Below, one piece after another: positions 1 to 9,220 of a DNA stretch of 64,000 bases (position 1 is the first letter of the stretch; every line of letters begins with the position of its first letter). The notes under the pieces were generated by a model, which was not told the DNA's origin, did not search any database, and was given only the letters and a program-made list of their open reading frames with translations. Position numbers and translations under genes: made by a program. Source of the DNA: Methanoculleus sp. 7T (lineage in GTDB: Archaea; Halobacteriota; Methanomicrobia; Methanomicrobiales; Methanoculleaceae); the NCBI RefSeq assembly GCF_023195915.1, contig NZ_JALPRP010000002.1:248001-312000 (forward strand), read 5' to 3'.

Positions 1-1
1 C

Positions 2-238
2 GGATGGCGCGAGACGATCGTGATCAACCTCGAGATAGCCACCATCGACGGGTTCTCGGGCCACTCCGACCGGAAGCAGCTGATGAACTACGTCGCTCAT
101 CTTCAGCCGCGTCCGGAGAAGATCTTTACCATTCACGGCGATGAGAACAAGACCATCGACCTTGCCAGTTCCATCTACAAGCGGTACCGTATCGAGACCC
201 ACTCTCCCATGAACCTCGAGACCTACCGCATGATCTAG
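2..238 (+). CDS. beta-CASP ribonuclease, aCPSF1-type (C-terminal end, partial)
   Basis: Only the last 78 codons are inside the window; the reading frame is open at the left edge (codons begin at base 2). The visible part carries the characteristic C-terminal segment of archaeal metallo-beta-lactamase/beta-CASP RNases, with the conserved DGFSGHSD stretch (HSD-type metal-site motif) and a downstream histidine in FTIHGDE. The family (aCPSF1/FttA) cleaves RNA 3' ends and contributes to archaeal transcription termination. The stop is 2 bases before the next start, so the MFS gene is probably co-transcribed. The KH domains and most of the nuclease domain lie outside, so which aCPSF subfamily it belongs to cannot be decided here. 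Confidence 0.85.
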   Translation, partial: GWRETIVINLEIATIDGFSGHSDRKQLMNYVAHLQPRPEKIFTIHGDENKTIDLASSIYKRYRIETHSPMNLETYRMI

Positions 239-240
239 GG

Positions 241-1308
241 ATGTCTCGGAACCTGCCCATTCTCCTCGGGGTATTCGTGGTGATGGCGCTCTCCAACGCC
301 GTCGTCCCGGTTCTTCCCGATTTCGGAGAGGGGGCGGCAATGCAAGGGGCGGTCTACGCCGCATACTTTTTTGGCGCGTTTGTTGCGGTGCTCCCGGCAG
401 GGATAGCGAGCGACCGGATCGGCCGCGTGCCGCTCATTCGTGCCGGGCTTCTCCTGACCCTCATAAGCGGGGTTCTCATCCTGCTCTTTCCCTCGGGCCT
501 CCCGCTCCTCATCTTCCGCGTGGTCGAGGGGGTTGGGGCCGGGCTCTTCCTCTCGGCGGCGCTTGCGTGGGCGAACTCGCACCCGTCGTCAGGGCAGATC
601 AGCGGCTACGTCATGGCGGCCCAGAACCTCGGTCTGGTTGCCGGGCTCCTTGCCGCCGGATGGCTTGACGCAGTCTTCGAGAGCCATCTTGCAGGAATCG
701 CCCTCTTTACGGTGTTCGCCGTCCCTGCACTCGGGATGAGCGTCGTGGTCAGGGAGAGCGGTCATGGGGGGTTTGCGAAGGCCGACCTCCCGGCAATCGT
801 CAGGAACTACTTCTGGCTCTTTGCAGCGGCAGCCGTCCTTGTGGGCATGACGGGAGCGGTAGCGGCCATCTATCCGGGATACACGGGGAGCGACCCGTCG
901 CTCCTTGCCCTCCAGTTAGCGACGATCAACATCGCGACCGTCGTTGCCGTGCTCATCGCACCCCGTGTCGCCCTCCGGCCGGTTCCGACCATCCAGGTCT
1001 CCTCGATTCTCATGGCCGGGGCGGTCGCGGCGGGTTACTTCACACCCTATGCCCTCCCGGTCATCGGCGGCCTTGCGGGCGTGATCATCGTCGCAATACT
1101 TGCGTTCCTTGCCGAGACGAGGATCCAGCAGGGTGTGATGGCCGGGCTCTTCAACACCGCGACCTACGCCGGATTCACATTCCTTGCCGCCTTTGCCGGA
1201 CTGGCTGCGGGAGAACTCGGTTTCCCGACCGCGTTTCTCCTGCTTGCCGTGATGGCGGCGGTGATGGCGTTTACCGTCGGCGGGTGCCGATGCGAGTATC
1301 GCGGGTGA
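241..1308 (+). CDS. MFS-type transporter
   Basis: A 355-residue, very hydrophobic protein. Near residues 55-70 it has the major-facilitator loop 2-3 signature (GIASDRIGRVPLIRAG), and about ten to eleven membrane segments can be counted, fewer than the usual twelve, so the protein is slightly short for the family. The ATG start lies directly after the stop of the RNase gene. The substrate cannot be read from the sequence; small MFS proteins of this kind are usually proton-coupled exporters of drugs or metabolites. No partner gene points to a specific substrate. Confidence 0.85.
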   Translation: MSRNLPILLGVFVVMALSNAVVPVLPDFGEGAAMQGAVYAAYFFGAFVAVLPAGIASDRIGRVPLIRAGLLLTLISGVLILLFPSGLPLLIFRVVEGVGAGLFLSAALAWANSHPSSGQISGYVMAAQNLGLVAGLLAAGWLDAVFESHLAGIALFTVFAVPALGMSVVVRESGHGGFAKADLPAIVRNYFWLFAAAAVLVGMTGAVAAIYPGYTGSDPSLLALQLATINIATVVAVLIAPRVALRPVPTIQVSSILMAGAVAAGYFTPYALPVIGGLAGVIIVAILAFLAETRIQQGVMAGLFNTATYAGFTFLAAFAGLAAGELGFPTAFLLLAVMAAVMAFTVGGCRCEYRG

Positions 1309-1353
1309 CCCGAAGCGCATTTCATATTACTATCCCCATCATAGGATCACCGC

Positions 1354-2784
1354 ATGAAGTTGCTGATCAACGGCGAGCGGCGCGACTCGGTCTCCGGGAA
1401 GGTGTTTACGGTGCGTAATCCCGCCACAGGGGATGTGGTCGGTGAGGCGCCGCTCGGGGGAGAGGACGACGTCCGACACGCCGTGGAGGCTGCCGGCGAG
1501 GCGTTCGCGGACTGGTCCGCAAAAAACCCGAGGGACAGGGCGAAGATTCTCTTCTTCGCCGCAGAAGAGGTGCGCCGCAGGAACACGGAACTCGGGTCGC
1601 TCCTGACCGCCGAGCAAGGGAAGCCCATCCGGGAAGCGGTCGACGAGATCAACGGGTTTGCGAACATCCTCGAGTACTACTACGCTCTCTCCGCGGGTGA
1701 GCGGGGGGAGTACCTGAACCTCCGGGGTTACGGTCGAACCCTTGTCCGGAGACGCCCGCTCGGTATTTGCGGCGCGATCATCCCTTGGAACATGCCGGCG
1801 ATCATCATGGGCTGGAAGATCGGGCCGGCCCTGACGGCAGGGAATACCTTGGTCCTGAAGCCGGCAGGGACCGCTCCGCTGACCTGTGGGAAACTTGCGG
1901 AGATCCTCGAGGGTGCGGGGCTTCCGCCGGGCGTCCTGAACGTCGTCACCGGGCCGGGGGAGACGGTCGGCCGTGAGATCGCGAGGAACCCGGGCATTCG
2001 GAAGGTCTCGTTCACCGGCGAGGTCGGGACCGGCCGGCAGGTCGCCATGGACGCCGCGCCTGCGCTGAAGCGGCTCACGCTGGAACTCGGAGGAAGTGAT
2101 CCGATGATCGTCTGCGACGATGCCGATATTCCGATGGCGGTCGAGGGCGTCATCAGGGGGCGGTTCTACAACTGCGGCCAGACCTGCACTGCGGTGAAGC
2201 GTCTCTACGTCTACGAGTCGATCGCGGACGAGTTTATCCGGCGCCTCACGGCGAGGGTCGAGGGGATTGTGGTCGGGAACGGCATGGAACGCGGCGTCAC
2301 CATGGGCCCGCTGAACAACCAGGCAGGCCTCGAGCGGGTCGTGCGCCAGGTGGATACGGCCCGGGAGCGGGGAGAGGGGGAGATCATCGCAGGCGGTCTG
2401 GCTCCTCGAGGGGAGAACTACGAGCACGGGTTCTTCTTCCTGCCGACGCTCATTGCCGGGGTCCCGCACGACTCCGTCCTCTTCTCGGAGGAGGTCTTCG
2501 GCCCGGTGCTGCCGATTGCCACCGTCACGGGCCTCGATGAGGCGCTTGAGCGGGCGAACGACAGCCGCTACGGCCTTGGGGCATCGGTATGGACCCGAAG
2601 CGCGGACGTAGTCGTCCGGGCGACCGAGGAACTCGAAGCAGGGATCGTCTGGGTCAACCAGCACCTGCGCACCCCTCCGGAGGTGCCGTTTGGGGGGACG
2701 AAGGAGAGCGGTATCGGGAGAGAGAACGGTTCCCGTGCGCTTGACGAGTACACGGAAGAGAAGTCCGTGCTCATACGGCTGTAA
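1354..2784 (+). CDS. NAD(P)-dependent aldehyde dehydrogenase (succinate-semialdehyde / lactaldehyde type)
   Basis: This 476-residue protein has the full aldehyde dehydrogenase fold. The IIPWNMP nucleotide-site motif lies near residue 147, the ELGGSDP motif with the general-base Glu near 245, and the catalytic Cys in GQTC near 278; the EVFGPVLP segment and a closing GIGRENG motif follow. It oxidises an aldehyde to the acid with NAD(P). Closest in character to succinate-semialdehyde or lactaldehyde dehydrogenases; in methanogens such enzymes have been linked to lactaldehyde oxidation for F420 synthesis, but nothing here proves that role. An AT-rich TATA-like element (about 1321-1332) lies roughly 30 bases before the ATG, which suggests a leaderless transcript. 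Confidence 0.85.
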   Translation: MKLLINGERRDSVSGKVFTVRNPATGDVVGEAPLGGEDDVRHAVEAAGEAFADWSAKNPRDRAKILFFAAEEVRRRNTELGSLLTAEQGKPIREAVDEINGFANILEYYYALSAGERGEYLNLRGYGRTLVRRRPLGICGAIIPWNMPAIIMGWKIGPALTAGNTLVLKPAGTAPLTCGKLAEILEGAGLPPGVLNVVTGPGETVGREIARNPGIRKVSFTGEVGTGRQVAMDAAPALKRLTLELGGSDPMIVCDDADIPMAVEGVIRGRFYNCGQTCTAVKRLYVYESIADEFIRRLTARVEGIVVGNGMERGVTMGPLNNQAGLERVVRQVDTARERGEGEIIAGGLAPRGENYEHGFFFLPTLIAGVPHDSVLFSEEVFGPVLPIATVTGLDEALERANDSRYGLGASVWTRSADVVVRATEELEAGIVWVNQHLRTPPEVPFGGTKESGIGRENGSRALDEYTEEKSVLIRL

Positions 2785-2830
2785 GGACTCTGCTCCCTTT
2801 GGAAGCGGATCCCTCCCCGCCCCCTATGTT

Positions 2831-2856
2831 GCCGGAAGAGAGGCCTCTCTTCCGGC
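2831..2856. repeat. 26-bp perfect palindrome
   Basis: GCCGGAAGAGAGG is followed immediately by its exact reverse complement, giving 13-bp arms with no spacer. It lies 46 bases after the aldehyde dehydrogenase stop and has no T-run behind it, so it is not a classic terminator. It could form a cruciform or RNA hairpin, or be a regulator site. Confidence 0.75.
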
Positions 2857-2984
2857 GGAGCACCGGCTTAAGGACGGACCTGCGAGCCCTGCACCGTCTC
2901 TGGAGCCTGTTCGAACATTTTTTGGGATCTATAGCAAATCGAGGGTCCGTTCTGCAATCAGGGCTTCTATTGAAATTATAGCAA

Positions 2985-3037
2985 CGTTTATATAATATAC
3001 AACGTATCATTCAACCCTCCCAAGGGGGGATAAAAGT
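2985..3037 (+). promoter_or_regulatory. promoter and ribosome-binding site of fasciclin gene 1
   Basis: An archaeal TATA element (TTTATATAATA, about 2987-2997) sits some 40-50 bases before the start codon and is followed by a strong purine-rich ribosome-binding site (AAGGGGGGA, about 3022-3030). The same order, with the same words TATAG-AA-GTTT and AAGGGGGGATA, precedes the second fasciclin gene at 4079, so the two are probably controlled together. Confidence 0.7.
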
Positions 3038-3751
3038 ATGAGACGATGGATAGCTCTATGCACATGCATTCTCGCCCTTCTGGCGATGCCGTTTGCTGTG
3101 ACGGCGGCAGTAGTGGGAGACGAGAATGCGACGACGACGCCCGGGGATCAGACCGGGCAGATGGATAATCAGACAGCAGATTTGACAATCGCTGCCTATA
3201 TAGCCCAGGATCAGAACCTGACGAGGCTGGCTGAAGCGCTCGATGTGACAGGACTCTATGACGCCCTGGATACGGGAGGACCCTACACGGTCTTTGCCCC
3301 GAGCGACGAAGCGTTCAATGCTCTTGGCAACGAGACTGTGAACCGGCTCTTCAACGAGACGGGGAACCTTACGATGGTTCTTCAGTACCACGTTGTTGAG
3401 GGCGAGTACACCTCAGCAAACCTCACCAGCATGGCTGAGAACCAGACCGGACAGCAGAACCAGACCGGGAACCAGTCTGACGACGGTATCTCCGATATCC
3501 TCGGCGGGCTCTTCGGTGATGAGAACCAGACCGGGAACATGACGACGCTGCAGACGCTCTATGGCGAGAGCCTGAACGTCACCGTCAGCGACGGCGAGAT
3601 CATGGTCGAGAACGCCACCGTTACTATGAAGGACATCAACACGACCAACGGTGTGATCCACATCATCGACCAGGTGCTGGTGCCTCCGGACTTGAATCTG
3701 ACCGTATCCGAGAACCAGACCGAGATGGCGGGCAACGCGACAGCGGCCTGA
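3038..3751 (+). CDS. secreted fasciclin (FAS1) domain protein
   Basis: A 237-residue protein with an N-terminal signal peptide (hydrophobic residues about 7-25 ending near VTA). One fasciclin/FAS1 domain follows: the first conserved block reads YTVFAPSDEAF near residue 85, and the second, around YHVVEGEY to GVIHIIDQVLVPP, covers residues 118-215. A low-complexity insert rich in NQTG splits the domain. Many N-x-S/T sequons point to heavy N-glycosylation on the cell surface. FAS1 domains mediate adhesion. The gene is followed by a strong terminator, so it is probably monocistronic. Confidence 0.9.
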   Translation: MRRWIALCTCILALLAMPFAVTAAVVGDENATTTPGDQTGQMDNQTADLTIAAYIAQDQNLTRLAEALDVTGLYDALDTGGPYTVFAPSDEAFNALGNETVNRLFNETGNLTMVLQYHVVEGEYTSANLTSMAENQTGQQNQTGNQSDDGISDILGGLFGDENQTGNMTTLQTLYGESLNVTVSDGEIMVENATVTMKDINTTNGVIHIIDQVLVPPDLNLTVSENQTEMAGNATAA

Positions 3752-3783
3752 AGCACCGGGGAGAAACTAGGACGGATGGCTGT

Positions 3784-3830
3784 CGAGAGGTCCCCGGATA
3801 CTGCCGGGGACCTCTCGGCGGCCTTTTTTG
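3784..3830 (+). terminator. hairpin terminator after fasciclin gene 1
   Basis: A perfect 14-bp stem (CGAGAGGTCCCCGG, loop ATACTG, then the exact reverse complement) at 3784-3817 is followed within a few bases by a CTTTTTTG run. It resembles an intrinsic terminator and lies 33 bases past the fasciclin stop codon. Confidence 0.75.
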
Positions 3831-4027
3831 GCTACGCGAATCCTATTTTTCAGAGAGACCCTCCCGGTTCCGCTCCGGACCATGGAGAACAAGCCATGTC
3901 CGCTTGGGAGATCACTGCTATCTTTTTGGTGCGATCGGCGAACGTGCGGATCATGGCTGAACGTGTCGGGAAAATGGTGTATATGCTCGCTCCTTTTCAG
4001 ATATGGCCGTTTAAGAAAAATTATAGT

Positions 4028-4078
4028 AATGTTTTTATATTACATTGATTATTCATCTGTCTGCAAGGGGGGATATGC
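4028..4078 (+). promoter_or_regulatory. promoter and ribosome-binding site of fasciclin gene 2
   Basis: A TATA element (TTTTTATATTA, about 4032-4042) and a GGGGGGA ribosome-binding site (4067-4073) precede the ATG at 4079. Order and wording match the promoter at 2985-3037. The preceding interval 3831-4027 shows no gene. Confidence 0.7.
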
Positions 4079-6442
4079 ATGAAACGACCTTTACTGTTCA
4101 GTTTGTGCATCGTTCTTCTCCTCTCACTCGCTGCCGCAGGTACGGCAGTCCAGATTGGGGAAGGGCCTGTCACACTGGATCCTGATGAGTATGTGAACAT
4201 TACACCGGTAAACAGCACTGAAGCGTATGAGGTGCCGCAGGCGACCGTGCTCGGAGCGCTTGATGTAGCCTCGGTCCTCGGAGCGTTTGATTACCAGGTC
4301 ACTGCAGACCTGCCTCCGGAAGAGGGGAATCTCAGTGTTACTTCGATTGCAGGCATTGAGAACGAGATGAGAAATGAGACCCCGTACGCATGGGCGTACT
4401 GGGTGAACGGCGAGGAGGGCACGACCGGGCCAGCGGTGGCGAACGTGACCGACGGCGACAACGTGACCTACTCCTATGGGCCTCAGGGTCATTCTATTGA
4501 GAACGCCACATATACGCTGGCGATCTACGTGAGCGTGCCCGGGGCGGCCGTGAACGTTACCCCGGCACCGACGGAGAACGTTACCCCGACACCGACGGAG
4601 AACGTTACCCCGACGCCGACGATGAACGTGACCCCGACTACTGAAGCGAACGTCACGATCGCCTCGCCGGAGGAGGGTGCCAGCGTTGCCGCGGGGAACG
4701 TCACGGTGAGCGTGAACGTCACGAACTTCACGCTGGTCGAGCCCACGGGGCAGCCGAACGCCCCGGGTGAAGGCCACCTGCACTACTACCTCGATGCCGT
4801 AGTGCCGACGAACGCGAGCGCGCCCGCCATCCCGGAGACCGGCGGGTATGTCGTCTCCACGAACACCTCCTATACCTGGGAGAACGTGACGCCGGGTGCG
4901 CACAACCTCTCGGTCCAACTGGTCAATAACGACCACACGCCGCTCATCCCGCTCGTCTTCGACATGGTGAACGTCACGGTCGGCGGTGTGACTCCGACAC
5001 CTACGGTGAACGTGACGCCGACACCTACGGTGAACGTGACGCCGACACCTACGGTGAACGTGACGCCGACACCTACGGTGAACGTGACGCCGACACCTAC
5101 GGTGAACGTGACGCCGACACCTACGGTGAACGTGACGCCGACACCTACGGTGAACGTGACGCCGACACCTACGGTGAACGTGACGCCGACACCTACGGTG
5201 AACGTGACCGATGAGATCATCGCAGGGCTTTCGGGAGAGGAGAATCTGACGACGTTCACCGAAGTCTTGAACAAGTCTACCGTTGACCTGAGGCTTGATG
5301 CGAACGGAACGTATATCGTATGCGCCCCGACCAACGTCGCGTTTGACAGCCTGGGCAACGAGACGCTCTCGGCCATCGTGAACGATACGGCGCTCCTTGA
5401 CAGCGTCCTTGAGTATCACATCATCGAGGGGAACTACACGCTTGACGAACTCGTGATGATGTGCCAGAATGCAACCGACGGCAAAATTTCATTGCCGACC
5501 GTTGAAGGGTCGGATGTGAATGTCTCGTTCACCGATGGCGGGCAACTGGTCATCAACAACGTTGCTGTCGTGACCCAGATCAAGATCACGAACAACATCA
5601 TCGTCTACGTGATCAGCGGCGTCCTGATTCCACCAGGCGCCCCGATCCCGACACCGACGCCCACCCCATCACCGACGATGAACGTAACTCCGACGCCGAC
5701 GATGAACGTAACGCCGACGCCGACGATGAACGTAACGCCGACGCCGACAACGAACGTAACTCCGACACCGACAACGAACGTAACTCCGACACCGACGATG
5801 AACGTGACGCCGACGCCGACAACGAACGTGACGCCGACACCGACGATGAACGTGACGCCGACACCTACGGTGAACGTGACGCCGACGCCGACAACGAACG
5901 TGACGCCGACACCGCCGCCGGCGGAGGGCATAGACCTCCAACTCTACACCGGCTGGAACTTCGTCTCTATCCCAAGACCGCTCTCCGAGGGTAACAACAC
6001 CGCGATAGATGTCTTCGGAGAGGTCGATACCGGCGGACGGCCGATCTACACCCACTCCCCGGAGGCCGGCTTTGAGCCTCTGGATGCGAATGCGACACTA
6101 GAAGTCCTTGAAGGATACTGGGTCTATTCGAACGAGTCCACGACCGTGCGGCTGAACCTCAGCACCGACCCGGTGGCGACCCCTGCATCCAAGGCACTGG
6201 CTCCGGGATGGAACGCCATCGGCTACTCCGACCTGACCCCGTCGACCGCGAATGAGACGCTCGCGTCGGTGGAAGGCAACTGGGTCTATGTCGTCGGCTA
6301 CGACGCACAGAACCAGAGCTACCGGCCGGCGCTCATCAACGATCAGATGGGTGCCCGGGGTGAGAACCAGAAGCTCTTCCCGACCGAAGGCTACTGGCTG
6401 TTCGTGCGCGAAGATGGCACACTGGCTGCCATCAGCGCCTAA
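4079..6442 (+). CDS. large modular surface protein with fasciclin domain and Thr/Pro-rich repeats
   Basis: A 787-residue secreted protein. In order: signal peptide (residues 1-22); a DUF4430-like domain (about 40-150, with the YAWAYWVNG core); a short NVTPTPT linker; a domain with HLHYYLDAVVP resembling DUF4399-type copper/stalk domains (about 195-300); nine tandem TPTPTVNV units; one FAS1 domain (about 380-520); a second block of about eleven TPTPTxNV units; and a C-terminal domain beginning with the YTGWNFVSIP motif, common in archaeal surface proteins. The Asn-Val-Thr units supply dozens of N-glycosylation sequons. I see no PGF-CTERM or S-layer anchor, so the retention mechanism is unclear. 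Confidence 0.85.
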   Translation: MKRPLLFSLCIVLLLSLAAAGTAVQIGEGPVTLDPDEYVNITPVNSTEAYEVPQATVLGALDVASVLGAFDYQVTADLPPEEGNLSVTSIAGIENEMRNETPYAWAYWVNGEEGTTGPAVANVTDGDNVTYSYGPQGHSIENATYTLAIYVSVPGAAVNVTPAPTENVTPTPTENVTPTPTMNVTPTTEANVTIASPEEGASVAAGNVTVSVNVTNFTLVEPTGQPNAPGEGHLHYYLDAVVPTNASAPAIPETGGYVVSTNTSYTWENVTPGAHNLSVQLVNNDHTPLIPLVFDMVNVTVGGVTPTPTVNVTPTPTVNVTPTPTVNVTPTPTVNVTPTPTVNVTPTPTVNVTPTPTVNVTPTPTVNVTPTPTVNVTDEIIAGLSGEENLTTFTEVLNKSTVDLRLDANGTYIVCAPTNVAFDSLGNETLSAIVNDTALLDSVLEYHIIEGNYTLDELVMMCQNATDGKISLPTVEGSDVNVSFTDGGQLVINNVAVVTQIKITNNIIVYVISGVLIPPGAPIPTPTPTPSPTMNVTPTPTMNVTPTPTMNVTPTPTTNVTPTPTTNVTPTPTMNVTPTPTTNVTPTPTMNVTPTPTVNVTPTPTTNVTPTPPPAEGIDLQLYTGWNFVSIPRPLSEGNNTAIDVFGEVDTGGRPIYTHSPEAGFEPLDANATLEVLEGYWVYSNESTTVRLNLSTDPVATPASKALAPGWNAIGYSDLTPSTANETLASVEGNWVYVVGYDAQNQSYRPALINDQMGARGENQKLFPTEGYWLFVREDGTLAAISA
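4993..5208 (+). repeat. coding 24-bp tandem repeat, about nine units
   Basis: Nine nearly identical 24-bp units (core CGACACCTACGGTGAACGTG) encode TPTPTVNV. The near-perfect DNA identity indicates recent expansion or homogenisation, in contrast to the more varied second block. Confidence 0.9.
5672..5910 (+). repeat. second coding repeat block, varied 24-bp units
   Basis: About ten or eleven 24-bp units encode TPTPTMNV, TPTPTTNV or TPTPTVNV. Synonymous and replacement differences between units show that this array is older or less homogenised than the one at 4993-5208. Confidence 0.85.
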
Positions 6443-6681
6443 CCCTTTTTTGATGGTCCGGATGTCGAGACCTCTTCCGTGACAATACCGTACGAAGAAC
6501 AGTTTTCCTGATCGGTTGGAGACATTATGTTGCAGAGAGGCGTAAGGGACCGGTAGACAGGTCTTTCGCTCGGTGACCTTTGGGTCGTGCCCCAGAACTC
6601 GTCTGCGGTCCGATAGATCCCAAAAATGAGGGCCTCACGGGAAGGCGGTCTGCGTCCCGCCTCCCTCCGGACAGCCCGTAT

Positions 6682-8928
6682 TTACAGAGAGGTGGATGCG
6701 GTCTCCGCCCTCTCGTCCGTGCCCTGCCGGCCGAACCGGTCCATCAGGGAGAGGACCGCCGGCATGACCAGGATCGCACCAAGGAGCGAGAACCCGACCG
6801 TGATGACCGTCACGATGCCGAAGTTGCTGATGATGTTGAACGTCGAGAGGAGCAACGCCGAGAACCCGAAGACCGTCGTCATCCCGGATACCGTGATGGC
6901 CGTCCCGATCTTCTGCACAGCCTGCTGAATCGCCTCGTACCGCTCCTTCCCGCGTCTCCGCTCTTCTTGGAACCGCTCCATGATCAGGATGGTATACTCC
7001 GAGGCCACCCCGATCGTCATCGACCCGAGCACCGCGGTCAGCGGTGTGTAGTCGAGGCCGAGCAGGTACATGATCGCTCCGTTCCAGCCCACGATGAAGA
7101 TGATCGGGATGACCGGAGAGACCGCAGTCAACTTCCGGTAGACGAGGAGCAGGAAGACGAAGATCATCCCGAACCCGAGGACCGTCATCGTCGTCTTACT
7201 CTCAGAGATGTCGGTCATCAGGTTGGTGAACATCTCGATCATTCCAGTCGGCGTCGCAGTGATCCCCGGGGGCGGGTTCTTCCACGCAACGTCGCTCCTC
7301 ATCCGGTCCACGAGCGAGAGGGCGACCTCGTTCTCCATCTCTACGAGGCCGAACTCGATGACCGTCTCGGTGTCGCCGTTCAGATAGGGCTTCTTCGTCT
7401 CCTCAGGGATGCGCTCCAGGACCTCGGCGACCTCCTGCTGGGTCGTCGGCATCCGGCCGCCGTTGTACTGGATCAGGTAGGTGACGATACTCGTGGCCGA
7501 TGTGATCTTTTCGTTGTTGGCTACCTCGTAGTCCTCGAACTCCTTCATCCACGTCAACGTATCCAGATTCGTGACGCCGTCGCCGCGGATGTAGAGCGGC
7601 AGGGTATCCGTCGACCCCATGGTGCGCCGCATCTTCTGCAGGTCGACGACCGCGGGCATATCGTCGGGGACGAACGTCTCTTCGTCCGAGTTGATGGGAA
7701 TCGTGGCGTCGAGCTGCACGCCGACGAGCGCGACCATCCCGAGCACCAAGAGGATCGGGACCGGGTGTTTTGCGATCTTTCCTGCAACGCCGCCGAGGAA
7801 CCGGTCGTATGCCTCCATGCTGGAGCCGGTGGAAGCGTTACCCTCTGCTTTCGGGCGATACTTGACCAGCATGCCGAACGTCGGGACGATAATCAAGGCC
7901 GAGATGTAGCAGAAGATAACTCCCATGACGCAGACCATCCCGAAGTCGCGGACCATCGGCACGGGAGAGATCCACATGGCGATGAACCCAAGCGACGTTG
8001 CAATCATTGCATACAGGATTGCGGGACCTGAGTTCCGGATGGTTGTTATCGCCGCTTCCTGGATCGAGGAATGCCGTGCCTCCTCGTCGAACCGTGATTG
8101 GAACTGGATGGCGTAGTCGATCCCGATCCCGATCAGCACCGGGAACGCACCGATCACGACCATGCTGATCGGGATTCCGACAAGTCCCATGGTGCCGAAG
8201 GTCAGGATAAGTCCCGTCCCCACCACGAAGACCGGCAGGAACCGGTAGCGGACGTGTCCGAAGAGGAGGCCCACGGCCAGCACCATGAGGAGCATGGCGG
8301 CGCCGATCAGCACGCCCATCGAGTCGTTGATCTCCTCCCCCATCTGCTTGGCGAACGCAGGCGATCCGGTCACGGTCACCTTGACGCCGGGGGGTGCATC
8401 CGAGAAACTGATGCGCGACTCGATGTTGTCGAGGACCTGGTCTCGGGTATCTTTGGAGACGCCAGGTGTGAGGGTGACGACGCTGATCGTCATCATATTG
8501 GACGGGAGGTACCGGGAGAGGAGTTCCGGCGGCACCCGTTCCTTTGCCATGATGATCTCCGCCTCGGACGCAGGTAGCGCGCCGCCGTTCACCTGCTTCA
8601 CCATATCGATGATGCTCACGGTTCCGGCGACGTACTCCTCACGACCGATCTCGGTCTGGAGCTGGTCTATGTAAGCGAGGACATCGGTATCGAGGACATC
8701 GTCGCACTCGACGAGCAACATGATCGAATCGGACTTGAATGTGTCCAGGTACTTATCGAGCAGGGCACCGCGAGGAGTATTCTTATCGATGTAGGTATCT
8801 CTCCCCGTCTCCATGGTGGTCTGGCCCATACCATAGAGTGCGATGATAAAGACGAGAAGGAAGATCGCGGCGACTGCCACCGGCCGCCGCGTGATACTCT
8901 CGCCGATTAGTTGGAATGGTGATCTCAC
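6682..8928 (-). CDS. RND-superfamily (MMPL/HAE3-type) membrane exporter
   Basis: About 750 residues with two related halves. Each half has one N-terminal membrane helix, a large extracytoplasmic domain and a five-helix bundle. The first bundle contains the family-typical GIGIDYAIQF motif and the second GVASEYTILI. Archaeal HAE3-type proteins are thought to move hydrophobic compounds such as lipids or hopanoid-like molecules; the substrate here is unknown. I prefer the GTG at 8928 because GGAGG (8935-8939) sits six bases upstream; the frame stays open to a GTG at 8964, but that alternative would place the TATA-like sequence (8947-8953) inside the gene. No accessory genes adjoin it. Confidence 0.85.
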   Translation of the reverse strand: MRSPFQLIGESITRRPVAVAAIFLLVFIIALYGMGQTTMETGRDTYIDKNTPRGALLDKYLDTFKSDSIMLLVECDDVLDTDVLAYIDQLQTEIGREEYVAGTVSIIDMVKQVNGGALPASEAEIIMAKERVPPELLSRYLPSNMMTISVVTLTPGVSKDTRDQVLDNIESRISFSDAPPGVKVTVTGSPAFAKQMGEEINDSMGVLIGAAMLLMVLAVGLLFGHVRYRFLPVFVVGTGLILTFGTMGLVGIPISMVVIGAFPVLIGIGIDYAIQFQSRFDEEARHSSIQEAAITTIRNSGPAILYAMIATSLGFIAMWISPVPMVRDFGMVCVMGVIFCYISALIIVPTFGMLVKYRPKAEGNASTGSSMEAYDRFLGGVAGKIAKHPVPILLVLGMVALVGVQLDATIPINSDEETFVPDDMPAVVDLQKMRRTMGSTDTLPLYIRGDGVTNLDTLTWMKEFEDYEVANNEKITSATSIVTYLIQYNGGRMPTTQQEVAEVLERIPEETKKPYLNGDTETVIEFGLVEMENEVALSLVDRMRSDVAWKNPPPGITATPTGMIEMFTNLMTDISESKTTMTVLGFGMIFVFLLLVYRKLTAVSPVIPIIFIVGWNGAIMYLLGLDYTPLTAVLGSMTIGVASEYTILIMERFQEERRRGKERYEAIQQAVQKIGTAITVSGMTTVFGFSALLLSTFNIISNFGIVTVITVGFSLLGAILVMPAVLSLMDRFGRQGTDERAETASTSL

Positions 8929-9220
8929 GCTCTGCCTCCGTTTTTGTATATATCTCTGCCGCACGGTGATAAATCATTTGTTGCGAACGAGACAACAACT
9001 TGGTCGTCAGGCCGTCGGTCCGGCGACGGTCGGAACCGGGGGCCGGCCGCCGGAGAACGGGCCTATTGTATATTTGGTATATTATATAACAGTATTACTA
9101 AAAATCATTGAGTGGTGTTTACCGTATCGGAGGTTCTACTATCTTTGAACTGCTGATCGGGTGATGGCGGATCGTGGGCATGTATTATATAGGTGCGGTT
9201 CGGTGTATCGAGACCGGTGA

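Noticed and set aside
1339-2664. 441-codon minus-strand frame
   Set aside because: Antisense to the aldehyde dehydrogenase, whose motifs are complete; the frame is open because of high GC content.
4993-5910. CRISPR-like regularly spaced repeats
   Set aside because: The 24-bp units have no unique spacers and translate in frame to TPTPTxNV within a surface protein.
4124-5931. Long minus-strand frames rich in Val-Gly-Val-Thr-Phe or Arg-His-Val
   Set aside because: They are the antisense reading of the repeat blocks and have no independent start signals.
6580-8031. 483-codon plus-strand frame
   Set aside because: Antisense to the RND exporter; Asp/Arg/His-rich composition is typical of shadow frames here.
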